Below are positions 12,198-22,900 of a DNA stretch of 64,000 nt, piece after piece. Position 1 is the stretch's first letter, and each line of letters starts with the position of its first letter. The DNA comes from Lutraria lutraria (taxonomy: Eukaryota > Mollusca > Bivalvia > Venerida > Mactridae). A program made the position numbers and the translations under genes. Under the pieces are notes generated by a model that saw only the letters and a program-made list of their open reading frames with translations, did not search any database and was not told the DNA's origin. The stretch covers positions 630,001-694,000 of the forward strand of contig OZ026845.1 of the NCBI GenBank assembly GCA_964023205.1. Reading direction: 5' to 3'.

Positions 12198-13200
12198 AAA
12201 GTACTGAAAGCACTCTTGGAAACTGAACTTAAGATAGTATGTGACCTTTCCTCGACGTCAAGGGTAAAAAAATCGATTTTTCTCCGATTGTTCTGAAATT
12301 TTGTACAATGGTAGTATAGCATGTTCTTCGGTTTTTGTTCGTTTTATTTTTTCTGTTTTGCGCCCTGTTTCCTAGCAACGCTGCGTCAAATACCAGCGGT
12401 GTAAAATCGACGTTTTACATACATAATTGGTTCATACCGCTATTGTAATTTGGAATACACCAACTTCAATCTTTCTATCTGCAGAACAAGCTGATATAAG
12501 TTTTAATGGGGTTTGCCATCTGCCAATCGACGTGACGTAACAATTTCAACGTTATTCATGATGTCCGAACTTCACTTTATTGCAATTTTGTGAAAAAATA
12601 ATGCGCGATGACATATTATATTTTCCTTTTATTATTGCTTGTTAAAATCTCCACAAAATCAACATGTGATTCATTAGTTGATTGAATCTACTTCCGTTTA
12701 CCAAAAGTACACCAAAACATAGTTGGGTGTCAAAATTACGGGTGAAAAAAAAAACGGACGTATTTTTAGTGCTAAATGATTCACCAAGGAAATAATGATG
12801 GCAACCCCCATCAAAACTTATATCAGCTTATTCCGCAGATAGAGAGCTTGAAATTGGTGTATTCGAAATTACAATAGCGGTATTTTTTTAACAACTATTT
12901 ATGTAAAACGTCGATTTTGCACCGCTGGCATTTGACGCAGCGTTGCTAGGAAACGGGGCACAAAAACAGAAAAAAATAAAACGAACAAAAATCGAAGAAC
13001 ATGCTATACTACCATGATTTTTTTACCCTCGACGTCAAGGAAAGGTCGCATACTACCTTAAATACATAGACATATCCGAAACGCGAACTAGTTTACCAAT
13101 AGCATGGCGTATGTAGAAAAACGTAGTACTTTGGTCGGCAACAAAAGTCATGCGCGCCGAGCGAGTGACGGCTATGCAAAGCTGAACTATCGTCTGTACA
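12198..13200 (+). repeat. Dispersed repeat R, copy A, split by an inserted element
   Basis: The outer parts 12198-12228 (AAGTACTGAAAGCACTC) and 13062-13200 (CGAACTAGTTTACC, GTCATGCGCGCCGAGCGAG, GTGACGGCTATG) match in order the copies at 38311-38635 (+) and 34660-34802 (-). In those copies the two parts lie close together. Here they are separated by the 825-bp element at 12233-13057, so the element was inserted into a pre-existing repeat. Confidence 0.75.
12233..13057. mobile_element. Complete TTAA-flanked fold-back element (copy 2)
   Basis: Long imperfect inverted arms (about 12233-12520 and 12793-13057) surround a ~270-bp centre. The left end reads GATAGTATGTGACCTTTCC and the right end, reverse-complemented, GGTAGTATGCGACCTTTCC. 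TTAA stands directly outside both ends (12229-12232 and 13058-13061), as expected for a TTAA target-site duplication of the kind made by piggyBac-type transposases. No transposase frame is present, so it would be non-autonomous. The family assignment rests on the TTAA only. Confidence 0.8.
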
Positions 13201-13922
13201 GTCCGTTTCAACAGTCTCGGATAGATAGAAAATCGAAGATATTACCTAAGATTTGACGGAGATTCGCAATGTTTTCATCGGATTTGAACCACGCTATACA
13301 TAATTGAACATTTTCCTCAGCAGTTTCTCAATATGTCATACAGTGGAGATACACTTATCTTCAGTCATTTTGATAAATCGTAGGGTTTGCAAGTCCCATA
13401 AATAAAACAGCGATCCTTGCCGACAAAACAATGAATATTTGTCACAAGGAAAGTGGATTGCGTCCTATTGTGCGTAGATTTATAAGTTATTTTATGAAAC
13501 GTATTAAAACTATAGAGAGGTACTTGGTACTGTAACCTTAGCTATAATACAGACAACATCAATCAAAGGATTTGGATAAATTTCCCAAACAACAAACACT
13601 CATGTATTAGCATCATTATGGCGATTGTGTGAATAACAAAGTTTACAATACGCATCAAGATTTTTTATCAAGAAAACCCTTTTCGCTCGTTTATTCTTAA
13701 AGTCGGTGCAATACAAGGAGCACACATGCAATGTCTCGTAACATAACAAAAAATAATAACACAACATCGCGCATAACAAAGTCTAGTAACAGAACGTCAG
13801 GTCACACTTCGTCATGTCAAACAACATAGCACCCAACGACACATCATATGTAACGCCCAGCAACATAACGTCACGCCACAGAACTTAACACCACGCCACA
13901 TAAAGTCCAGTAACATTATGAA
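13201..13922. other. No gene; degenerate AACATAACG-rich stretch
   Basis: The part at 13735-13915 repeats loose variants of AACATAACG, CGTCACGCCAC and AGTCYAGTAACA, so it may be a decayed tandem repeat. Nothing coding is seen. Confidence 0.45.
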
Positions 13923-14084
13923 GTTATTTCATGGGCATTTGTTGAACAGTCAAAATTGTGGACCCGAGGTGAAGGAATGACTTTTGAACTGTTAACTCGA
14001 GGCCATAGGCCGAGGCAACTGTTCAACATGTCATCCCGACAGAGGGACACAGTCTGTCTGTTCCACTAGTGTCCATGAAATAAC
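13923..14084. mobile_element. Short inverted-repeat element (MITE-like)
   Basis: The left end GTTATTTCATGGGCA pairs with the right end TGTCCATGAAATAAC. Inside this, TTGAACAGT pairs with ACTGTTCAA. The centre carries a small palindrome-like CTCGAGGCCATAGGCCGAGG. At about 160 bp with nested inverted ends and no frame, it fits a non-autonomous fold-back element. Confidence 0.7.
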
Positions 14085-15095
14085 TGTTTTATTACCCAGT
14101 CCATTATACAAATGTTTTTATATATTCAGTTCTTCCTCTGAAATATTTTGGAATCGATGTTTGGAATTTGACAGTTCTACGAAATCACCAAATAGTCGTT
14201 TATTTACGTCAGAATCATACAAACGCTATAAGACCCTGTCGTACTATAACCCGAACTGCAATCGGTAAGTACCGCCTTGACCGGAATGTACCGTTCATTA
14301 CGGAAATACCCGATATCGAGGCAGTCAACAGTTGACAGGCCAAATTACAAATGCTGGCATTTTTTTTTGTAAAACAGCAAACAAGAACAAATTAACACCG
14401 ATATAATGTGTTTGGTAATTAATTGTTCTGCTTCGAAATTTGCTATTTCGCGACAACATGCAAATTCACGCAACACGTCGCAATGCAAGAAACGAGACAT
14501 TCTCAAAACTTTATTGATGCGCTTAAGCTGTGTTTTTCACATTTATATTTTTCCCTCGAGATTGAAATAATTGCGCGTCAAATTTTAATTCCAACTTTTA
14601 TTCTTTTACAATTAACGAATTTCTCTGCAAAATGTGGTGTCTTTTTTTATCTATCTCTAATTTCCACAAAGTCTAACATTATAAATCAGCTTTACTATAT
14701 ATAGTTTCTTGAAAAACCGATAAAAAATGATATTTTCGAATGATTAAACACTAATGTAATTTTTGCAAGTTTTTCATAATTTAGATTTTATTATTTTTTC
14801 ACGTTCTCGTGTGATTTAATGTCTGACATGCGTCACAAAATCCTTAATCATCTGATAAGTAAGTTGTATGCATTTTGTGTCAATTCCTGTTTTTTTAGAC
14901 AACATAGAGTACAGTGTTTTATGGTAATTATGTTGCAAGTTTCCAGGGATTTTGAAGCTGGAATTACTCTTAATGAATACTAGACATGACAAGATACTCC
15001 AGATGTCTTGATGTGTTTAATTTATAGTTTCATGATTGAGAGACCAAAACAGAAAAAAAAGATTAGTAAAATTTCGGTTTATTCCTTCTGTGTCT
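14085..15095. other. No gene recognised
   Basis: AT-rich. The 93-codon frame at 14423-14704 resembles no known family. Confidence 0.5.
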
Positions 15096-15999
15096 TCTTC
15101 ATGATTAATTTTCAGTGGAAGACACGTGTTTGTAGATCATTTGTAGGACTGTAATGTCTGATAATTAATTTTCAGTGGAAGACACGTGTTTGTAGATCAT
15201 TTGTAGACTGTAATGTCTGATAATTAATTTTCAGTCGAAGACACGTGTTTGTAGATCATTTGTAGGACTGTAATGTCTGATAATTAATTTTCAGTGGAAG
15301 ACACGTGTTTGTAGATCCTTTGTATGACTGTAATGTCTGATAATTAATTTTCAGTGGAAGACACGTGTTTGTAGATCATTTGTATGACTGAAATGTCTGA
15401 TAATTAATTTTCAGTGGAAGACACGTGTTTGTAGATCATTTGTAGGACTGTAATGTCTGATAATTAATTTTCAGTGGAAGACACGTGTTTGTAGATCATT
15501 TGTAGGACTGTAATGTCTGATAATTAATTTTCAGTGGAAGACACGTGTTTGTAGATCATTTGTAGGACTGTAATGTCTGATAATTAATTTTCAATGGAAG
15601 ACACGTGTTTGTAGATCATTTGTAGGACTGTAATGTCTGATAATTAATTTTCAATGGAAGACACGTGTTTGTAGATCATTTGTAGACTGTAATGTCTGAT
15701 AATTAATTTTCAGTGGAAGACACGTGTTTGTAGATCATTTGTAGGACTGTAATGTCTGATAATTAATTTTCAATGGAAGACACGTGTTTGTAGATCATTT
15801 GTATGACTGTAATGTCTGATAATTAATTTTCAATGGAAGACACGTGTTTGTAGATCATTTGTAGACTGTAATGTCTGATAATTACTTTTCACTCGAAGAC
15901 ACGTGTTTGTAGATCATTTGTAGGACTGTAATGTCTGATAATTAATTTTCAGTGGAAGACACGTGTTTGTAGATCATTTGTATGACTGTAATGTCTGCA
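15096..15999. repeat. 60-bp minisatellite, about 15 copies, each with a CACGTG E-box
   Basis: Units of 59-60 bp carry, in order, TAATGTCTGATAATTAATTT, TCAGTGGAAGACACGTGTTT and GTAGATCATTTGTAGGACTG. CACGTG is kept in all copies, at about 15123, 15183 and onward to about 15959. Differences are point changes (CAGTGG/CAATGG/CAGTCG) and a one-base deletion (AGGACTG/AGACTG). The AATTAATT core resembles a homeodomain site. Any function is inference. Confidence 0.95.
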
Positions 16000-18246
16000 A
16001 TTAATTCGGTTCTCAAACTTAAATTTTTGTGTTGAAAAGTTCAGAGTCAATAATCTCGGGTAAAATATATGATTTATATAAATTATATGAAATTAAGCAC
16101 TTTCTCCATCCATAGAATCTCCATTCTTTATATTTAAATAAAATGCTACAATAATTAGTATTTTGTTCATCCTCATTAATAGTTAGAACTATGCAAAACA
16201 TTAAATAAAAAGTGCTGTACTACCATTTGCTGATTCATATTTATAATTCAGATCATGTTAATTATCTAAATATAATTACATGTACGTATATATTTTGATT
16301 TTATATTTATGATATGTGCGTGCGTGTGTTTTTATTGTAAACGTGAAAATAAAATCGTGTTCTGTTCTGTTCTGACGTTCGACACTAACTTATTAGTAAT
16401 TTGAATTCAAAGATCGTGATTTACTTTTATTATTGTAAGTGGATCACCAAAAATTTCACCATCACACCTTGTGTTAACTTTTCTCTGTGGTTGTCCAGGA
16501 CAAAATGTTACACACTGGTAAACTGGTTAGTGGACCATTAAAACTTTTTGACAGCGATAGATAAATATGCAAAATGTACATGTAAATGTCACCTTCGCGG
16601 AAAATAAAAAATGTACCATTATGAATTGTCCCAGAGTACTGCATACAAGTTTCCCGCCATTCTAACGGTCAGGATAATTCTCAATTACTACATTATACTT
16701 CAATAAAGCACAGACTGCCGTATAGAGCTACTGTAATTACATAAATGAAAAAAACTCGATTTATCTAAGGAAATGATCATTATTACATTCATTGAAGCGA
16801 ACTGAAGATAGACAGGCCTGAAATAATGTCACATGGTATATTAAGTTCCCTACAATGATCATTATCTACGTGAATATTGGTTTTGTCCACTCAAAGAAAC
16901 GATATTTTTGTAAATTTAAATATTGTGTGAATTCCATTCAAACTACCGCAAATTGTATACATGTTTTAAATAAGAGACAAGTTTCAATTGAATTGATGTT
17001 TTTTATTCACGCATGCGGTTGTATATGTTATGACGATTGGCTGAAATGTCCAAATAAAGTATCTGTTCGGTTCTGTTTAACTATCGAAATGTTCTTTTTT
17101 ATAAATAATATGTGTAATTACGTAACATTATGTCGTGTAAATTTGAACCCCGTACATCACATAATTGTTTCACAGAAAGCGTCGTTGATCTGGTCGGTGT
17201 ACCAGTGACTGACTGCCCACTTGTAGTAGAAGTTTATATCTTAAGTTAGTACTTTCATCTCACCAGTCATTGTAGACAAATAAAATTACATTAGCATAAT
17301 CCATAGATTAGTGCTTAAATGTCGGGGATAAAATGGATTTTGAGACAAGTGACCAAACAATAAGCCGATAATCAGACAATTACACCAAATGGGTCAGTCT
17401 TTATACGTAGAAGTCGATTTCATTAACACATAAATGAAGAATTTTCCATCGCACCGACATTTTGCCGTCGGAAATCAACATCACAAGACATGCAGTACAG
17501 TTTAATTATAAATAATTCCTTACTTTTATATTTGGTTTTATTAATGTTTGTAAAAAATGTCAGTTTGTGATAATTCGACACAAATTTTCTATACTCCATA
17601 TCGTATTTGGTTCTTCGTGATTTTCTCCATCAATTCTATACAAGGAGACACAAATTGATTCCTGATTCACGATTTAGAGAGAAACTAGAAATTTAGCCGG
17701 CTGAAAACAATGATGGCCAATCAGGGGGGGGGGGGGGGGTAATTGATAAATACATCGCTGAAAATTACCGCGTCAGAGTTGGATTGACAAATACAATGAG
17801 AAATAAATGACACTCCTCGCTATAGGTCCAAATCTTATTTTTTCTCAGGGTAAAATGGAAATACAATTTTAACTTGCGCCTTGGATAGAGAGCAAATATA
17901 GAATATAATATTATATGTATTAGGACGAATTTATTGACAAAAATCATATTTGGACTTAATGCCAGCATCAGAAATTTTCTAATTATTGAAATGAACTATT
18001 AGTGGACACCGGAAATTTATAACTGCCTAGTTTGTATCCTATTTCGATTTTCAATTAGATTGTTGTCCAAGATTCCAATGCTAAAATGATTTATTGTCTG
18101 GTTACAGTATCGTAATACAAATAACAATAAGAATTCGGTTCAAACCAGGTTAAAACGATAAATAAGAAATAAAATTCATTCGGTATTTGTCGATAAATTC
18201 TTCCTCCAACAGTACCTACTAACACTCGACAAATTATATATATATA
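16000..18246. other. No gene recognised; G16 homopolymer
   Basis: AT-rich with no supported gene. There is a run of sixteen G at 17724-17739. The frame at 16855-17208 (117 codons) has no recognisable domain. Confidence 0.5.
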
Positions 18247-18325
18247 CACGTGGATCTACTTGATGTATATGCACGTGGATCTACGTGATGTATATGCACG
18301 TGGATCTACGTGATGTATATGCACG
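18247..18325. repeat. 25-bp tandem repeat, about 3 copies
   Basis: CACGTGGATCTACGTGATGT recurs at 18247, 18272 and 18297 and a partial copy follows. Each unit has a CACGTG and an ACGTG. Confidence 0.9.
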
Positions 18326-19193
18326 ATGATCTGCACAACAATCGTTAGTTGATGTTTTGTTTCATTTTAACAGCATCGATCTGTATTTTGTTTCAGATTT
18401 CCAACATAAATTGTCGTCCTTAGTAAACATTTTTTGGTTAGAAATAGATTCAAACATAACTTCAGTACGATTGCTTGTGGGTTTAATTTAGATATCGTAT
18501 TCTGTGTTAGCCTTGGTGTGAGGACTTAATTCCATCCTTATTAACAGAAGATGTAGGAAGTTATGTGAAAAAACCTGGGCATATGTCACAGGTTGATACT
18601 CAATATAAATACTGTAAACTACATAAACAAGTCAATACACATATAGAATTATCATATAAGGAAGTGACGATCGTCTGGCTGAACACCTGCTAGATGATAA
18701 AACCAGACTTATATAGTAGCTGTAAATAGTGAAGAGTCTCACAATACGATCTATGATCCACGTATGTAGAAAGGTATAAACAAAAGTTTTGGATTGAACT
18801 GTTAAGAAAGTCGGAGTGTGTGCCTTTTTTGGTCCGTGTTCCGATTCCAAATGATTTGTTCAAATTATGTAACACTTGGTTTTACATGTACATTTATTTG
18901 GTTGATTGATTTAAATACGTGTTGTCGGTTAAAGCTGTACTTCAGGTATTAGTGGTTATAAAACTATGGTGATAAGTGGTGAGCCGCAGTCCTTAGCCAA
19001 ATACCGAATCTTAGAGATCTAAATATTGCTTTACGATACTTCATCAACACAGATACAAGATATGGCTCATTTATTATAATAGCAACCAAGTCAATATTCA
19101 AGTATGTTTTTGTATTAATTACAAGACGTTGTTTCGTATTGGCATTTTGTTCATTATACATGTTTGTTTGTTTTCACTTTATACATATAAGTA
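18326..19193. other. No gene recognised upstream of the GPCR
   Basis: No coding region is supported. A non-coding first exon of the GPCR gene may lie here or further upstream, but I could not place its donor site. Confidence 0.45.
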
Positions 19194-19369
19194 CAGTGCG
19201 ACCTCTTCAATGCAACACCTTTTGGGAGAAACAAAATTATGTTGTTGTTGAAAGATTGTTGCTCTAGAAAGGTTAGATTAATAAATAAATCGTGCAGTGG
19301 GGAAAATCATGCTGTTGTTGAATGGAGATTGTTCCTCAAAAGAGGTCCGATGTGGAGAGGTTGCACTGC
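19194..19369. mobile_element. MITE of the CAGTGCRACCTCT family, next to a GPCR exon
   Basis: The left end CAGTGCGACCTCT and the right end AGAGGTTGCACTG are inverted repeats with one mismatch. The interior (GTTGTTGTTGAAAGATTGTTGC, then CAGTGGGGAAAATCATGC) matches the copies at 421-503 and 2655-2810. It ends 58 bp before the first coding exon of the GPCR, just upstream of the branch point and acceptor region. Confidence 0.75.
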
Positions 19370-19427
19370 ATGTATTTATTTTCTCTTTATATGGGTATAA
19401 TAACAATGTTTCTGCTTTTTTGTACAG

Positions 19428-19463
19428 ATTGATATGTACTGGAGAGATTAATTACAAAACAAG
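19428..19463 (+). other. 5' UTR part of GPCR exon with splice acceptor
   Basis: A pyrimidine-rich tract (TTTCTGCTTTTTTGTACAG) ends at 19427. The 36 bases between it and the ATG would be the last part of the 5' UTR. This implies at least one upstream non-coding exon. Confidence 0.6.
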
Positions 19464-19946
19464 ATGAATAACGTCATTGACAACACTACACTGACAATGT
19501 ACTTTAATGTAACCTATACACCCAATGTGAGTCTTAACAATAATGGAAGTGAAAGTGAATGTGGTAAAGTTGATGACATACAAAGGGACATGACGACACG
19601 ACTTGTTATTCTGTACCTGACTATATTATTGGGGTTACTTGGTGGTGTGTTAGTTTTGTTCTGGATGGCCTACAATCGTAAAGTCTCTCCAAGATTCAAC
19701 CATTTATCAAGAGTGAATTCGTTCATATTGAATTTAACATTCTCGGACCTGTTCGTCATATTTGGAGCTGTGTTGCCACAATTACTTTGGGAATATGCAG
19801 ATCGCGACTGGCAAACTGGACCAGTAATGTGTAAGCTACTGAAGTTTATACAAGGATTCGCGATGATGTCCAGTAATTACATCCTGGTAGTGATTGCTGT
19901 AGACAGACATCAGGCAATACGTGCTCCACTGAAGGAATCCTGGCCG
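19464..19946 (+). CDS. GPCR coding exon 1 (residues 1-161)
   Basis: Starts at the ATG at 19464, preceded by AACAAG. It covers the glycosylated N-terminus, TM1-TM3, the DRH motif and ICL2. It ends with the codon CCG at 19944-19946, followed by a strong donor GTAAGT at 19947. Reading on past the donor gives only a short tail to a stop near 19990, so the splice is clearly preferred. Confidence 0.9.
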
Positions 19947-22900
19947 GTAAGTAGTGGTGTCTTATTGTACTTGCATGTTTTGTTTATATAAAACTATGCT
20001 CACCAAACTACATCTTTGATATATAAGGCGGTCTGCAGACTGTACACAAGTTCTAGACTCAAACTTGCACATACCTACGCATTACGTGAAAGCTTGAAAA
20101 ATTCCCCAAAAATATGAGCAATGGCTGGAAATATGACAATAGGTGTTTTATGTATTTTTATGTTGTCATCGAGAATCTATTTTCCCTTCCGGACCTCAAA
20201 CTACGTGATATATCAGGGATGAAATTCTTCACGACGTAATAGATAATTGCATCTTGAAAATCATAATAGCTTTTTTCTCAATATTTGTTTGACGAGCCTA
20301 CGATCGTGACAACAAATTGATGTAAGGCATCTATAAATGATCGAATGAAATGCTACATATTTATTTTGCTGAATATTTTCCGTCTTGTCTGGACAGAATA
20401 CATGAATCACAAACTAGTTAGATGGTACTTGATGTTTTAAAATGTCTCTCCTCCTACAGCATAGAAATGCATAATTTTCTGGTAAGTTGTATTAATACAT
20501 GTAGCATTAAGTTAATTGACAGAGGTATTCGGTAAGCGCGTTTGAACATGTAGAATGGCAAATAAAAGTACATATAGAAACACATCCTGTACTGAAATAC
20601 ATATAAATACAGATTCATTTTATCCGAGTGTAGCAGTTTGAATGAAGAAGGAGTTTGGATAGGATTATTGAAAATGTATGGCCATCCTGTCCTAATGCCT
20701 TCTCTAAATTTCCCCAACTGCTTTCTCGATTTATTCATTCCTACGCATTACGTGAAGGCTTGAAAACTCCCCAAAATTATGAGCAAGTGCTTGAAAATAT
20801 GACATTTCTACTTTGTAACAGACACCCTCTTAACTATGATAGCAGACAACGTGATATCAGGTTCACTTGTTCGACAAATTGAATCCAATTATTATAAGCA
20901 TAAAACACGGCACAATGATTGGCGTATTTTCTGATTAGCTGTACAGACACCTCGGTCCGAAATCTTGTTATTCGAGTATCATACAAGATCTGTATTTTGG
21001 TGAAGTGAAATAGTATGTTGCTCATTAAAGTAAGAACAATTGCGACAATAATAATAATACAAAAAGACAAAAAAATATAATGCACGAGGTTTGACACGGA
21101 GAAACCTTTTAAAAAATAAAGTGTCAAAAAACGAGATAAAAAATGTCTCTGAAATTAATCATCTTTCTCCATATTTGATATTTTAAGATATTTATTGTAT
21201 CTCAAGAAGGAATTCATAAATGTGGCTCGACTTTAAAAGTCATGTTTTGGGGCAGGTGCCCTAGTCCTTTAATATAGGGATGAAAAAGTGGGTTGAAGTC
21301 TAGAAGCCTCTTTTGAGGAAATATGTTCGCATGAAACCAATTTGGGGAATGAAATAACGAGTAAATTAAAATTTTGGAGAATATTGCATTATTTCAACGA
21401 CATTTTCACAGGGGAAGACATCCTTTACACTTTACAACTACATAACAAGTCAAATAGTTTTCTGCGGCTGGATAATTTGCAGACAAGTATTGTTAAGGGT
21501 GTATTTTGATGCAGTTTGGATGCTGACCGAATTTATTCTGGTGTATGTTCATTAGTCCAAATAATTCAGGTACGTGTGTTAAAAACACGTACATTTATAT
21601 GAAATAATAATTATTGTACTCTACAGATGAATATTGAAACAATTTAGACTTGACGATATTTGTCTCCCGAGTTCAAATACAGCATCAAAATCATAGTATT
21701 GAGTCGGAAAAGTTTTACTCTTTGGCTATGTAATCCCCGACGAAATCTGTTGGGAACAAATTTACGTACAAATAAAACTGGTGCTTTCTAAAAAATATAT
21801 GGTGCGAAAACCATCAATTATCTGCTCCAATTTTTGGTGTATATTCCATATAAATCCACCAAGGCATATGTCCACAAAGGCATTTAATTAAAATCTGATT
21901 TAAACATGCTTCTTTTATCATCGGAAATCGGGTATACTAGTCTACCGGTCTTGAACTTATGAGTTATTGCAGAGTTGACCAACTCTACTTGAAACATGTA
22001 TGTAACAGTTTATGTACAGTAGTATTCTCTGGTGTTATTGCTTTTCCGCGTATCTCTTGCTGCAGGGTAGACAAAGTATAAAAATAGACGAGACGGAACG
22101 GAATTAATCTATTTTTTAGGATTAAAAATTTAGATTAGATCTACAAACAACTGCTTTTCATGATAAATATCTCAAATAGTAGCCATACTTAAAAAATGGT
22201 CTCATCGAAATGCTGTATTATAGTCTGGTACACATGAAGCGTAAACCGATGTTATATTTTTTTACATAACAAAACTCGTGAAAGCATTCTTCCTTCTTGT
22301 TACAAACTGATGGTGCCGGTATAATCTTAAGTCATTCCTGTATCTATCAAACTGTTGGTATGTTTTATTTACCACCAAGTCTGCCGAATTTAGATGTTTT
22401 TATATCAAAATTCGACAATGTTTAATTTTGTGACTCCCCTATTCGTGTTTGCTAAATTTGATAGAAAAAATAGTTCTCAATTCGTAAATCCATCTGACGG
22501 TACTATGGTGATAAATTACGTCATGTAACGTGTGGTGTTGTTTAACCATGGTAACATAAGAATAGGTAAAACGCTACACGTTAGTTAAGTTATAAAATAC
22601 AAGTAGTATTTTGCTTGTGTTTCGCGCTAGTCGTTCTAACTTTATCCTTGAATAATACATAACTCTCAATAATTAAGTATAAAAACGTAAAATTAGCAAT
22701 AACAGCGGTCGGTAGCAGGTGCTGCCATCTATATGTTATTGAAATAAAGGTTGCGATGAAAAGATAATATCGACATCTGATTGACGACATTTTGTTTGTT
22801 TTATACGAAAGCAAGAAAAGCAATCAAATATATCGTCAGAGCAGACGCATCTTTACAATAGGAAAGAAAAATAAACACAGAGATACATTTGTTATTGATG

